A stretch of 64,000 nucleotides of DNA from Miscanthus floridulus (GCF_019320115.1 NC_089593.1:33746536-33810535); one strand, 5' to 3'. Counted from the stretch's first letter, positions 20,552 to 33,130 are shown. Translations and numbers: made by a program. Notes: generated from the letters alone by a model not told the origin.

Positions 20552-23123
20552 GTGGCGTGCTAGGTAGGGGGTGTGCGTGCTGATTCTATGGCAAGCCAGA
20601 TGGGAATCTTTTCTTCAACCAACATCGCCGGCAACTCGGCATTCGGTAGCAACTCGACGCTGGCACACAGCGGATTGCTTTCCTCAGTGAATGGCCGCAC
20701 GTGCTAGAGTCTAATGCCTTGCCATACGCCTCCAATAGACACAACACGCGATAACAAGATCGGAGTCAAGCAATCTAAGGAAGCTAAGTCAAGTCACTTC
20801 CTAATTAAATATTGATATTATACTTCTAAATATATCCGTATGTCTACATGATTTTGGTTGGGAGAAACCTAATCGCATCTTGTTGTTGCTCATGATTTCT
20901 GATCAGATACACAAGATCGTTTTGGCGGACCATGACAACCAGCAATCAGGAAAGGCGGCCGGCGATAACGCGATGTGGAGCAGTGTTTCCACCAAAGATG
21001 TTGATTGGCCATACAAGCTAATTGGAGTAGTTGAAGAGATATACAAGCATATATACATCTAGATCTACACAACCATGCATGCAACCTCACGTATCTTAGG
21101 TATGCAAGGAAGATCTCGAACTATGCCCTAGCCTCGATTGGACATGCTCAAGGGCTTCGCCTTCCCACGTGGATTGACTCCGTCAAGCTCCGATTATGCC
21201 CATTTGCCTATGACTCCGCGTACCCATTCGAGCTGTCAAGCGAGCCATCCGAGCTATAGAGCGAGCCATCCAAGCTATAGAGCAAGCCGTCCGAGCTGCC
21301 AAGCGAACTGTCTGAGCTCTCAAGCAAGCCGTCCGAGCTGTCAAGCGAGACGTCTGAGCTATTGAGTGAGTCGTCTGAGCTGCCAAGCGAACCATCTGAG
21401 CTATCAAGCGAGCCATCTGAGCTATCAAGCGACCCATCCAAATCACACCCATCTACTCGGATATCATGACTTGCCGACTCATCTACTCGACTTGGCGTCA
21501 ATCAAGCTAAGTCATGCTTTAATATTCTTCTAAATATTCTCTAATCTTCATACGTCTCTGATGTCACTCCATGTTGTTTTCTCTATAATTATTCTTCGAA
21601 CAACTTTTTTCTCCGCGTATACCATCTTAAAGATGACACACGCGTTTGACTCAATAAATCCCCAAACAGTCATGTTAACACTCGGATGTCCCTAGAGACG
21701 GCCCTATCTCTGGCTTCTCCCTTCACATGCACGAGCGTCTACCCTTTGCGTTACGGGTGGTCAACAGCGGCTCCTTGGCGACGCTTTAGTCTTCCTACAC
21801 GCACACGGGCTCTAGGCTCCGCTCTGTGTTATGGCTAACGGGCTTGCCAGGGTTGGAGACTCGCTACAAACTAACTGTTCAGATGGTTTATATTAAATAT
21901 AAACACTTCATCTAAAAACAAACATAATGTTCATCTACAACTAATCGTCAAGCTGCATACGTTGTTTCATCACCGCGGATTTTCCTCCGGGTTTCATATT
22001 TTTTTTATTACATCATGAACTACCCATTCTACATATTTTTATTTTAGGGGCCTAGTTTAGTCAATGAGCTTATGCTCGGGGACTGGATCTATCAGGAAGG
22101 ACAAGAGGATCATCGTTTGGGTGGTCGCGTCACCTGGCACTCAGACTTCACCGCCGACCAACTGGTCGGACCATTAGGTTCATGGACTTCATCGTCGACC
22201 TGTTGGATAGACTATTCGATGCTCACTTCCGCTCAGGCATTCACTTCACCGCTGATCAGATTGCTCATCGCTTCAGCTTCACCGATAGCTAAGCTGGGGG
22301 CTCACTTGGCTTTTGGATTTTGCTACGTCTCATCGCTGTGCTTTCAAGTTGCTCCATCAGGGTACTAATCTTGGGCAGCATGTCTAGGGTCTTGGTAAGT
22401 ACATGACAGATGGCGTTAGCAAGCTTTCAGATTTATTTCCTTTGGCCTTGCTACAAGATTTCTCCTCAATCTTCCAGCAGGCTCAGGGACTAAGTGTGTA
22501 CACTTCACCTTGCAGTGAATGTACTAATTTCCTGGTCATTTGAGTATTCGGCAATGCCAGGGACTGGTTGCTTTCTCAGCTATGCTAGGGACTGCATATT
22601 TTTCTTTGACCCTGCTACAAGAGTCCTTCATCATCTTCTAGCAGGCTCGGGGACTACATTGTGTACAATGCACCTCGCGGTGCATGTACTGTTTCTTCTT
22701 CATGGCGTTTCAACTTCATCAAGTCTGTCACTTAATGCCTCTACTCTGCCCTGATGACCACATCGTCAGAGCCATCGCAATTGGCACTTAAGTGTGTACA
22801 CTTCAAAGACCAAGACTTCAAACAAATTTACTTGAGCTCCTTTCATCCTGCCAACAAACCTTGACTTCACATGAGCTCAAACTCGGCTCCTAGTTGACAT
22901 ACTTGGACATCAGTTTCTATAGCTCAGACACCGTGTTCAATAGCTCGGACGCCGTGTTCAACAGCTCAGACAACATATTCAATAGCTTGAACGCTTGTTT
23001 CAATAGCTCGGCTCCCAGTTAAACTGGTCGGACGCCTGCTCTTGATGACCGGTGACTAGCTGAATTGCTCAAACAAGCTCAAGACAGTGTTGCCCGGTGG
23101 ATCCAATGCGCTCGAGGACTAGC
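20552..23123 (+). other. Tat-like internal region
   Basis: After the PBS a short frame begins ATGGCAAGCCAGATGGG (20588) and stops after about 39 codons. It may be the remnant of a gag start. The 21-bp repeat array follows at 21230-21439. From about 22050 the sequence repeats phrases such as 'gctcggggactg' and 'agctcggac', typical non-coding text before Tat-lineage 3' LTRs. No RT, integrase or RNase H motif is visible. Confidence 0.5.
21230..21439. repeat. Ten tandem copies of a 21-bp unit
   Basis: Exactly ten 21-bp units, of the form 'gagctatcaagcgagccat' plus two bases, lie in tandem with a few substitutions each. Because 21 is divisible by three, every frame carries a 7-residue periodicity: plus-strand ELSSEPS or SCQASHP, minus-strand GSLDSSD. 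Long open frames here (plus 21138-21365, minus 21208-21501) follow from that periodicity and are not evidence of a gene on their own. Confidence 0.85.
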
Positions 23124-23615
23124 TGTGGGGGTATAATCCTCGATACCCACAGGACCGTACATGGGCTGAGCCACTAGGGGAGGCCTAGCCCAGAAGACTG
23201 CGCATGAGTCACACCACTAGTCAAGGCCTGGCTTACAAGACGACGATGCATGGAGCATGACACTGGTCGGCATGCCTCGCAAGACTGCGTGAAGATCCTT
23301 AATGATCTAGGAAACCTGCTCGGATATGCTAGATTATGTAATATCTGTAACTTCCTATCTTGTAAACCAATCAGGATAGAAACAACAGTTCTGTAACCCT
23401 ACCCCCGAGCTATATAAGGCAGGTTGGGATGCCCCACATTTTCATCAAATCATATGCAATACAATCTACAAAGACACAGGACGTAGGGTATTACATCAAG
23501 CCAATGGCCCAAACCTGTCTAATTGTTGTCTCTTGTGTTCTGTGTCACCATCCAGTTTCCTCACGTGCACCTCCACCGATTCATCTACTAACGTGGGCAT
23601 ACCCCTCGGTAGACA
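23124..23615 (+). repeat. 3' LTR of the Tat-like element
   Basis: It begins TGTGGGGGTATAATCC and ends GTAGACA. A TATA-like word lies in 'gctatataaggcagg' near 23410. Right of it the Athila-like pol remains begin at once. Confidence 0.8.
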
Positions 23616-23639
23616 GCCGACCAGATTTCATGGACACTA

Positions 23640-26600
23640 ATCCCGAAAAATATGCTACCGCGTTACGAATCATAAGGAGGAGGGCAGAGGTGTAAATCTA
23701 TGGTAAAATAATAAAATCTACCTCATCCAAATCCTCAGGTGGTTTTTTAGGTTCTAGAAAGATCTTGAATAATGTACCTTCATCATTTTGATGTGTTACC
23801 ACTCCATGTGACAAGGTACTTATAACCTTGAATGGTCCTTCCTATTTGCTCCGAAGTTTTCCGTGCATGAATAATTTTACCCTAGAATTAAAAAGTAATA
23901 CCATATCTCCTAGGGCGAACTCCTTGATCCAGTTATCATGCCATCTTTTTTGTTCTCTTCTTGTATATCTTGGCATTGTGATATGCTTTTTCACGCCATT
24001 CATCGAGCCCAGAGAGTTGCATTTTTCTTTTGGTTCTTGCAGCTTCCAAGTCCATGTTCCATCGTTTGATAGCCTAGTGTGCCTTGAATTCTAGCTCAAC
24101 GGTTAGACAACAGGTCTTCCCGTAGACAAGTTGATATGGTGACATTCCAAGATGTGTTTTATAGGCTGTTCTATAAGCCCATAGTGCATTAGGTAACCTA
24201 TCTTTCCATGTAGTCCCCATCTCATTGACCGTCTTCTGCAGAATATTCTTGATTTGTTTGTTCGATGTTTCTGCTTGGCCACTTGTCTGAGGGTGATATG
24301 GAGTTACGATGTTGTGATGGATCCCATGTCTTGACAAGTACATATGAAAGTTCTTGTCAATGAAGTGAGTGCCTCCATCACTTATCACCATTCTTAGAAC
24401 ACCGAAACGTGGAAATATTGTTTCTTCAAACAGCTTCTTGGAGCTCAGAGCATCAACAGCTCTACATTGCATGGCTTCAACCCATTTAGAGACATAGTCA
24501 ACTGCCACCAAGATGTACTCATAGTTCTTTGATTTTGGAAATGGCCCATGTAGTCGATTCCCTAGACATCGAAAAGCTTGATCTGGAGGTTGTTGGTGAG
24601 TGGCATGGTATCCCTTGAATTGATGTTCCCATGCCTCTGACACACTCCACACCTCCGGATAAAGTCTTTCGTGTCTTCATACATGGTTGGCTAGGAAAAT
24701 CCACTTTGCTAGATCTTTGCATGAGTGTGGAATGCACCATAATGTCCTCCATATGGGGATGATTGGCATCGTTCTATGATCTTAATGCCTTCTTCTGCCG
24801 GTACACACCTCCTAACTATGCTATCAGAGTAGACTCTGTAGAGGTACAACTCATCCCATATGTGGAGACGACTTTCATAAATGAGCTTCCTTTTGTTCTC
24901 CCCTGGTGGTACATAAGCTACAACCATAAAATTGACAATATTCACGTACCAAGTGTTGGATTTCGTGATCTTGAAGAGCATGTCGTCTCACAACAAATCA
25001 TTGATGGGTAATTCCTGTGGATTCTCAAATTGCATTCTGGACAAATGATCGGCAACAGAATTTTCTACTCCCTTTTTATCTTTTATTTCTAAGTCAAATT
25101 CTTAGAGTAACAAAATCCATCTTATAAGGTGAGGTTTAGAATCATTCTTTGTGAGCAGGTATTTCAAAGCAGCATGATCAGTGTAAACAATCACCTTAGC
25201 TCCTACTAATTAAGATCTAAACTTGTCTATAGCAAAAACAATAGCTAGAAATTCTTTTACAGTTGTTGCATAATTAAGTTGAGGTCCTGCCAAAGTTTTG
25301 CTAGCATAAGCAATTGCATGATGCTTTTTATCTTTTGTTTGACCCAAAACTGCCCCCACAGCACAATCACTTGCATCACACATAATTTAAAAAGGTAGCG
25401 GCCAATCAGGGGGTTGAATGATTGGTGCAGAGATGAGTGCTTTCTTAAAAATTTAAAAGGATTTCAAACATGCATCATCAAATTCTAAGGGAACTTCTTT
25501 GGCTAAAAGATTTGTAAGTGGTCTAGCAATGTATGAAAAATCTTTTATAAAGCGGCGGTAAAACCCTACATGACCAAGAAAACTACGGATCCCTCTGATA
25601 TTTATAGGAGGAGGTAACTATTCAGTTAATTATATTTTAGCTCTATCTACCTCTATCCCTTGTTCGGACACTAAATGTCCAAGCACTATGCCTTCTCTAA
25701 CCATGAAATGACATTTTTCCCAATTAAGGACTAAGTGATTTTCTTCACATCTTTACAAAACCTTGTTTAAATTTTCAAGACAATCATCGAAACTTTTTCC
25801 ATAAATAGAAAAATCCTCCATCAAAACTTCCATGATTTCCTCAATCATATCAGAAAATATAGACATCATGCATCTTCGGAAAGAAACTGGAGCATTTCAT
25901 AGTCCAAAAGATATTCTACGATAAGCATAAGTTCCATATCGACATGTAAAGGTGGTTTTGCTTTGGTCATCAGGATGGATTGATATTTGGTGATAACCTA
26001 AATACCCATCAAGAAAATAGAACAAAGAGTGATTTGCCAGTTGCTCCAACATTTCATCAATGAAGGGCAACGAAAAATGATCTTTCTTTGTTGCCTTGTT
26101 AAGTTTTCGGTAATCAATACACATACCCCATCCTATGACGGTTCTTTGGGGATTAATTCATTCTTTTCATTTTTCATAATAGTCATGCCTCCCTTTTTAG
26201 GGACAACCTGAACAGGGCTTACCCACTCATTGTATGGAACGGGATAGATGATCCCGGTGTGCAAGAGTTTCAAAACATGTTTCTTAACAACCTCTCTCAT
26301 CGCATTATTAAGCCTATGATGTGGCTCCCTAGAAGGTATAGAATTAGGATCTATAGGGATGCGATGTGTCTAAAGAGCAAGGTTAATTCCCTTAAGATCT
26401 TTGAGTGAGTAGCCAAAAGTAGAGTGATGCTTTTCTAAGACAGTTAGCGAGCGGAGGGATTCTTCCTGAGAAAGTTTATCACTTAGGATTATAGGAGAAT
26501 CCTGATCATTATTAAGAAAAGCATATCTAAGACCAGAAGGAAGGGGTTTAAGCTCAATGGTGGGCTTAGGTGGTTCTGTCAATTCATCTAAAGGTTCAAG

Positions 26601-27060
26601 CTCTATGGAATTTTTGTCTTCCTCTTCGATGAAGAACTAGGCATCATCTTCAAGATTGGGTTTGATCAAATCATCAAAAGATGCAACCTTAACCTCTTCC
26701 ATTGGGTCTTGCTCAGGAATCGGCTCAGTCTTAGCATTTAGAGAATGAGTGATGGGAAAGAAAGTTTAAAGTTTTTCCTGAGGCTTATTTTCAATTTCCC
26801 TATTTGTCCTTCTTGAATGAATCTTTCAATGGGTTGCCCTATCAATTGGTCGAACTCCATGATATCAAAGATATAAAAGCTTAGATGAACGATGGTTCCT
26901 TTTACCTGAATAGGAAGGACATATAATATTCCCAAACTTGGGAGAATATGTCCTAAAAGACTTTTCAACAACTTTGTTGTTGGGGTAATGGCATGTCTTT
27001 TAACAAATCATGAGAAAAAATGAAGACATGATATTAACACCCACAACTAGATTATAAAGA
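23640..27060 (-). pseudogene. Athila-like pol remains: protease, RT, RNase H, integrase
   Basis: Read from right to left, a protease remnant (NLVVGVNIMSS near 27040, where a DLGA-type active site is expected) is followed by RT (about 26124-25560; MCIDYRKLNKATKKDHF, DDQSKTTFTCRYGTYAY). RNase H comes next (about 25395-25080; [25 protein letters not shown]), then integrase (about 24985-23700). Integrase keeps a zinc-binding CGVCQRHG, a first Asp in GIDYMG, a second Asp in ISDGGTHF and the Glu in [11 protein letters not shown]. The RT catalytic motif reads MED at 25813-25821 rather than MDD. At least ten stops and a frameshift inside integrase (near 24545) make it non-functional. Its left end stops against the Tat-like LTR at 23615. 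Confidence 0.85.
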
Positions 27061-27361
27061 GCATCAAAAGGAGCTTTGTTAATTTGGCAGTGAATGGAAA
27101 TAGAAGGTGAATATAAACGAATCACATCAGAGGAAAGCTCTGATTCTTATAAACATTCATTGCTTATTATGGATACTAGCTCTTTTGTAGTCTTTATAAG
27201 GAAAGTTTCCTTAGAAGGGTCAAATATTTCTTCATGGGATGATGATTTCCTAGGCTTCTGGGGTTTCCTCATCGAATGATAATTCAAGGTATTTCCATAT
27301 TTGGTAAAAAGTTCATCCTCAAATTCAAGCATAAAATCTAAAATTGGAGTTTCCTCCTTTT

Positions 27362-28133
27362 CTAGTGGTTTGGGATTTGGGTAGCTGAGGTTTGTGATGA
27401 GTTAAGCAAAGATTCTGGTTTAGCTATTTGGGGTTCCTCCTCTAGAAGATTCTCTTCTACTTCTTCAGGGGTGTTCTCTAAAATTTTGAAAAGAATGCTT
27501 CTCCCTGAATTGGCAGACATATGCAAGAATGAGCCTCCTAAAGCTGTGTCAAGGAACTTAGAGGTTTCCCTATTAAGACCCATATAAAAGTGTTGAAGAA
27601 GAATGGGGTCTTGAATGACAAGGTCAGAGCATGAAAACGATCTCATTCCATGCTAGAGATTCTTTTTCTTCTTGTTTGAAAGGTAGAACCTCTGAACAAA
27701 GACTGACTACTCTAGAGATGGGAAAGAAGTTCAAGCAAAAGCTGGAGCACAAAGCCTCCTAGTCTCCTTGCTAACTCCCTATGGTTTGCTTATACCAATG
27801 TTTAGCTCTTCCCGTCAAAGAGAAAGGAAAATGTTTCCATCGTAAGGTTTCATCTGATATGCCTGCAATGCATAAGCATGCATAGGTCTGCTCAAACTCA
27901 TTTAAGTGGGAGTATGGATTTTCATCATCTTTGCCCAAAAAGGATTGATCCCAGACCATGTTAATCAAACATAGACGTAGCTCATAGCCAAGTGGTAGGA
28001 TAGGCTTTGAAGATTCTGGTGCCTCTAGGCATGCGCTTGTAGGTGTAGCATATTGGTAGATAGAAGTGGATTCTAAATCCATGGTAAAAGAAAAGAATAA
28101 AAAGAATAAAAAGATAAAAGAATAATGATACAA
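27362..28133 (-). pseudogene. Athila-like gag remains
   Basis: Two open pieces remain on the minus strand, 28133-27771 and 27646-27362, separated by stops. A plausible start is the ATG at 28082 (MDLESTSIYQ). The first piece holds NPYSHLNEFEQ and DETLRWKHFPFSLTGRAKHW, which are gag capsid signatures of this lineage. The second continues the capsid and then turns Glu-rich (EVEENLLEEEPQ). In an intact element it would form the capsid. Confidence 0.75.
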
Positions 28134-28169
28134 GATTAAGCTAGGTTTGAAGTTAACTCAGCAACCGTT

Positions 28170-28187
28170 TCCCCAGCAATGGCACCA
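28170..28187 (-). other. Primer binding site, tRNA-Asp type
   Basis: Minus-strand TGGTGCCATTGCTGGGGA lies 8 nt inside the 5' LTR. It differs from the complement of a tRNA-Asp 3' end (TGGCGCCGTTGCCGGGGA) at three sites, each explained by C-to-T or G-to-A change. Confidence 0.7.
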
Positions 28188-28195
28188 GAAATGCT

Positions 28196-29378
28196 TGTTG
28201 GTTTATTTTAACGCACATAGAATAATTCGCAAGCGCATGGATACCGATGTAGCACTTCATAAAAAAGTATTCCAGAATATTGAACTCAAGGAAACGTGTG
28301 TGAGAATAACTAAGTCTAACTTAACCTAGAGTAGCAACAAGACTTAAGATAATAGGACCATAAAGGAGATTGATAAGGTCTTCTAGTTCTATCTCCGGTA
28401 AGCTATGTCTTCTATTGTTCAATCCAGGGATATTACTAAGGAGAAACACACGCAGAGTATGTTTTTCTAGTAACAAAGTCCTGCTTGGCCTAAAAATAGG
28501 AGGTGGTCTACAAAGGACTCAATGAGGCTATAAGAGTCACCCACGTGATCTACCACCAATCCGAAATATAGGGTACCTCCACGAGTAATCGAGTCTAAGC
28601 ACCATGCTTACACTACGAATACTACTTTAACCCATGAGCAACAAGGATTAAAGTACTCAAAAGGAGTCGCAAACCTAAAGAACAATATAAACACATTACT
28701 TACTTGAATTAGAAGTTGATTACCAGAGAAATCTCAAAAGCAAGCTCAATTAGAACTTGATTCCGCCAGGTACAAGCCGTAGAGAGAGCACCGACAGGCC
28801 GACACTTCCTCCAAACTCTTCCCTCACACTTTATCTCACTATTTCTAATGCAAGACTAGATCCTAACTTAGAGGACTAATCTTCTCTTGTATGCTAGCTT
28901 TGATCCTAGTAGGGATATGAATTAGGGTTTCTAGATTTTAGAACTTAGGACCATTGCCTTCTGGAGGGGGTATAGGGTCGTATATATAGGGCGGTAAATC
29001 AATTCTGGACCCTCGGGTCAAGCCAACATAAAACAACGGCATAGATTTAATCCTTAAGGCGGTGGAGAACCGACGTATCAAGGAGGGTCTAACATGTGGG
29101 GTCCATAAGCTGGCCAGCTCCACATATTAGAGGCTCGGGGTCTGCTTTGGTGATTTACTTTCTAGAGTCTTCCCACGTTAGTACCGTCATGGATAAAGGT
29201 GATTTCCTTTAACGAATAGGTCCTCCTTGATTTTTTTTGATTAAATCCTGCTAAAAACATAGATTCACCAAAACTCGTAGAAAATGTTAGTTTAAACCCC
29301 TAAGTCTATGTTGGTGGTCCATTTTAGTCATTTATGAAGGGTATAATGATGGTTTATGAATGACATTAACTACCATCA
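28196..29378 (-). repeat. Athila-like 5' LTR
   Basis: Full-length LTR of 1183 bp, TGTTGG ... CCATCA in plus orientation, matching the split left LTR. It adjoins the PBS on its left, as expected for the 5' LTR of a minus-strand element. Confidence 0.85.
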
Positions 29379-29668
29379 ACAAGCTCCCGCACACTTAGGC
29401 TTTTACTCATCTTCGATAAAAGGATGGATTACTTAAGGCATAACCTTGGGACAAGACATCAACATAAGACTATTCCCAGTCATGCATGCACTGCGGAATT
29501 CAAAGTGTTTACCATGAATCTTTGGGTGGTTGAAGAACTGAACAACTTGAAACAGAACACCATCTTCCTTTAATAAAGTTAATTGGAGAAACATTTTAGA
29601 ATTTTGGAAACAAAATATAGCTTACCTTCTCCTTTTGTGGTTCTCAAATCACTCAATATATGTGGTTT
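29379..29668 (-). other. Internal 3' stub outside the Athila-like 5' LTR
   Basis: This stretch repeats 17457-17746, the last 290 bp of the internal region including the purine tract, but lies outside the 5' LTR. It is what would be expected if another element unit sharing this LTR once lay to the right. Confidence 0.8.
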
Positions 29669-30147
29669 CTGGATTTCAGAGCTCGGGACCATTGCCTTCA
29701 GGAGGGGGTACAGGGCCATATATATAGGGGGTACATCAATTCTGAACCCTTCGATCAAACCGACTTAAGACAATGGCATAGATTTAATCCTTAAGGTGGT
29801 GGAGAACCGATGTAGCAAGGATGGACTGACAAGTGGGGCCCATAGGTTGGCCAGCCTATAGGTGGGGTGGCTGACCCCACATGTCAGAGGCTCAGGGTGG
29901 GCTTCGGTGATTTGCTTTCTGGAGTATTCTAGAGTCTTCCCCTATTAATACTGTCGTGGATAAACATGATTTGCTTTGACGAATAGGTCCTCCTTGACGG
30001 TTTTTTGATTAAATCCTGCTGCAAACACAAATTTGCCAAAACTCGCAAAAAATTTTAGTTTAAACCCCTAAGTCTATGTTGGTGATCCATTTTAGTCATT
30101 TTATGCAGGGTATGTTGATGGTTTATGAATGACATTAACTACCGTCA
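29669..30147 (-). repeat. Partial third Athila-like LTR
   Basis: From 'ctggatttcagagctcggga' to '..actaccgtca' this is about 480 bp of the LTR (matching about 16995-17456 and 28932-29378), fused directly to the internal stub. It contains a small tandem duplication near 29850-29880 not seen in the other LTRs. Confidence 0.8.
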
Positions 30148-30157
30148 ATAGCGCGTG

Positions 30158-30198
30158 CGTGGGTCGTGGGGTGGTCCACGACCCACGAACTATATAAC
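30158..30198 (+). promoter_or_regulatory. Perfect 12-bp hairpin next to a TATA box
   Basis: CGTGGGTCGTGG (30158-30169) and CCACGACCCACG (30176-30187) form a perfect inverted repeat with a 6-nt loop. It is followed within four bases by TATATAAC (30191-30198). It stands about 150 bp upstream of the ATG at 30347 and 10 bp right of the retroelement edge, so it may be a surviving core promoter. Confidence 0.45.
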
Positions 30199-30346
30199 AT
30201 CAGAGATAAGGGGTGAGAGGAAGGCTCTCTAGAGCTCCTGCTTCAATTCCATCCCAAAGCTTTTGCCCTCCACCCTACTACTAAGCATCTTTGTTCTTCA
30301 TTTTTTCTGCATATTGTTTTCTTTTTTACACAGATCCTACATAACT

Positions 30347-30601
30347 ATGTATCATTCTTGGGACATGCCTGTGTATCGCTATGTCTTTCGCGAGCTTCGT
30401 GTGTGCCATGGCCTACAAACAAGGGTTGTTGTGCTTGCAGTTCATTCTAACTTTTACAGTAGGTGGTACATTGCTTCTGTAGTTGTTCATCAAGTTATTG
30501 GCCATCGAAACTACCGTCTTGCTGAAGATCATCTAGGACCCTATGTATTTGTTGCTATTCGTTCAAATGCAGAACCAGACTTTGCTTTCATACCGCTATG
30601 A
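30347..30601 (+). CDS. Short gene-like frame, 84 codons, unknown family
   Basis: The frame MYHSWDMPVYRYVFREL... ends with TGA at 30599-30601. A pyrimidine-rich acceptor (cttttttacacag) lies 14 nt before the ATG and the TATA box at 30191 about 155 nt before it, which resembles a promoter, a leader intron and a start. The composition (YRLAEDHLGPYVFVAIRS) looks like real protein. An alternative frame continues past the stop with YEFGGAEYFLIVSGI, so a one-base indel may have truncated a longer protein. I do not recognise it. The layout matches the unit at 31611-32428. Confidence 0.4.
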   Translation: MYHSWDMPVYRYVFRELRVCHGLQTRVVVLAVHSNFYSRWYIASVVVHQVIGHRNYRLAEDHLGPYVFVAIRSNAEPDFAFIPL

Positions 30602-31610
30602 GTTCGGTGGTGCAGAGTATTTTCTCATCGTATCCGGTATCTTACAATCCGTTTGAATGATTAAGATATTGGTGGAGTTCGTGTAGTTCCTTTCAACTGA
30701 GCAGTAGCAACATGGTCAGATGATGTTAACATTTAGTATCTATGGCATTAGAGATATGCCCTTGTTCTCTATTTCTGAAATAGGTGTGATGTTCAAGTAC
30801 CTCATAACTGATGTTCTGATTTGTGTTTTCAATGTTCACTGGAGACAATTGTGATGTTCTATAGTTTATCTTGTTGTAATAATATCCATGTAAATGAACT
30901 TTTGTTGAACTTTGTATTAGCTGGGTTAAACTCTGTTGACCAAATATATAGAGAAGTATTGATGAAATGACTTTTACCTATTTCTTGTAAATCATATGCA
31001 CGCCTCATGGTCTGAGTCATGTAAATTTGACCAACCCAGACATTTAACTCTACTACTGAGCTGTGAGTAGAACTTTTGTCAGATCAGTTGTGCTACAAAC
31101 AACAGCTGCACCGGCTGTGGCTACATGCATGAAGTACTAGTAAGGTAGTTGGATTTGATGCGGCATCTTCAGCCACAGCCGAGCGAATACAGATGATCAG
31201 AACCTATGAATCCATGTAGCCATCTCTAGCTAGCTACTGCTCTACATAACCAAGCAAGAGAAATTGCCTATGGAAGCAAGAGCAACTCATCTTCACTCTT
31301 CAGTCTTGGAGTGAAATAACCAAAAGAGGCTTTCCTCATGCATTCAGTTCACTCTTTGCAACCACACAAGGGTTCCTTTATGCCTCGGTTTGTTGAACCA
31401 AACATGTATTAGTAGTACTAGTAGTCATGAGTGACTTTGACCTATGTTGAACCCAACTCATATCTTTGATAAAATTTGTTGAACTTGCAAGAACCATGCA
31501 GTGAGGAGTTCATCTCAACAACTATCGCCTAGATCTAATGCATAACAGATGAGACATAGCTGTTGAATTTTACTGTGAATGCAAGAATGTCCGCCGGCTA
31601 TATATATTGA
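30602..31610 (+). other. 3'-UTR-like region with two module copies
   Basis: No gene is seen. Copies of the 'ttgttgaactt' module lie at about 30895-30945 and 31475-31590. The segment 'gtaaatttgaccaacccaga' (about 31020) has a relative at 34525-34560. This is probably the 3' side of the 30347 unit plus a duplicated piece. Confidence 0.4.
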
Positions 31611-31860
31611 TCTCGTAGGACATAGTATAAAGGGTCATTAGTTTTGAATGTCATAGCAATCAGTCTACCCCTCGACTATTGTGATTGCTTGGATTGGACT
31701 CAAATAAGTACAGAAAAGACCTATCACAACTACACTAGGCATTCAAGTCTCAAGCGTGTCATGGTGGTCAAAAGCACTTTTTCTCGATTCCTTCTTGTGT
31801 CCAGCTTTCCTACAACATTCGCTTCACTCTCGTCAACCATGCAAGGTCTATATGAAAGGA
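31611..31860 (+). promoter_or_regulatory. Promoter and leader block, first copy
   Basis: A TATA-like AGTATAAAG (31624-31632) is followed by a leader containing 'gtacagaaaagacctatca', 'catggtggtcaaaagc' and 'tttctcgattc'. The whole block is repeated at 36271-36470. Here a probable leader intron ends in 'tatgtttacag' at 32049, just before the ATG at 32050. Confidence 0.45.
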
Positions 31861-32384
31861 GCGTCCCCCCTTCCCTCACCTGTTTGCATTTTCCCAATCA
31901 TGTTCCCTGGTGGTTTTAGGATCTAGATAAGGGCAATGTGCTTTATATCAAACAGTACAATTTGTATGAACTTATTATTGTGTCTGCTAACCTCATTGCT
32001 TCCCCCTTTCCTCGATTGTCATTTATTCTAACTAAAATTATGTTTACAGATGGCAACTAGTTATCATATCATGGGTGTGTACACTACAATGAACGATGTG
32101 TTTTGGCAACTAGGTGTGGAGCCAGGAGAACATAACAGGTTGCTTGTGACTTGGCAGCGTCATGTACATGACCGAGCTGCGCGATGCCTATTCGTTGAAG
32201 CTAATGTTCATGTGGTTGTTGGCAACAACACATTACCAGAGTTGTTGAAGGCCATGATTTTGGAGAAATCTTTGTGCTTTGTAGCACTATTGTGGATGCT
32301 TGTTGGCTCTCCGAGTGTAGTGTTGACGTCAGTGGAGATTACGTCATTTTCAAGACGGTTCAACATCTCAACTTGATCGAAAGT

Positions 32385-33130
<746 letters not shown>

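Larger units (their letters stand above)
20058..23615 (+). mobile_element. Short Tat-like Ty3/gypsy element, non-autonomous
   Basis: LTRs at 20058-20551 and 23124-23615 (494 and 492 bp) are closely similar, each ending ..GTAGACA. Directly after the left LTR lies 'gtggcgtgctaggtaggggg', the kind of PBS seen in grass Tat-lineage elements. The internal region (2.57 kb) has no gag or pol motif. The left LTR start is altered (TTGGGGGGTATAA against TGTGGGGGTATAA), and I find no matching 5-bp duplication (left ACTAA, right GCCGA), so one edge may be rearranged. It lies between the Athila-like integrase end and the 194-codon frame. Confidence 0.75.
1329..30147 (-). mobile_element. Athila-like Ty3/gypsy retrotransposon, decayed and nested
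   Basis: This is a minus-strand LTR retrotransposon. Its LTR begins TGTTGG and ends ..CGTCA in plus orientation. The left LTR (1329-1644 plus 16575-17456) and the right LTR (28196-29378) are both close to 1.19 kb. A primer binding site resembling the complement of tRNA-Asp lies at 28170-28187. Gag (27362-28133), protease/RT/RNase H/integrase remains (23640-27060) and a 3' region with a separate frame (19161-19745) follow in the usual order. Gag motifs such as NPYSHLNEFEQ are typical of the Athila lineage. To the right of the 5' LTR lie an extra internal stub (29379-29668) and a partial LTR (29669-30147). No 5-bp target duplication is evident (GGGCT left, ATAGC right). Two elements are nested inside: a Sirevirus-like copy in the left LTR and a Tat-like element at 20058-23615. 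Confidence 0.8.

Noticed and set aside
20053..23620. Target-site duplication for the Tat-like element
   Set aside because: The flanks ACTAA and GCCGA do not match; I leave the edge unresolved rather than force a match.
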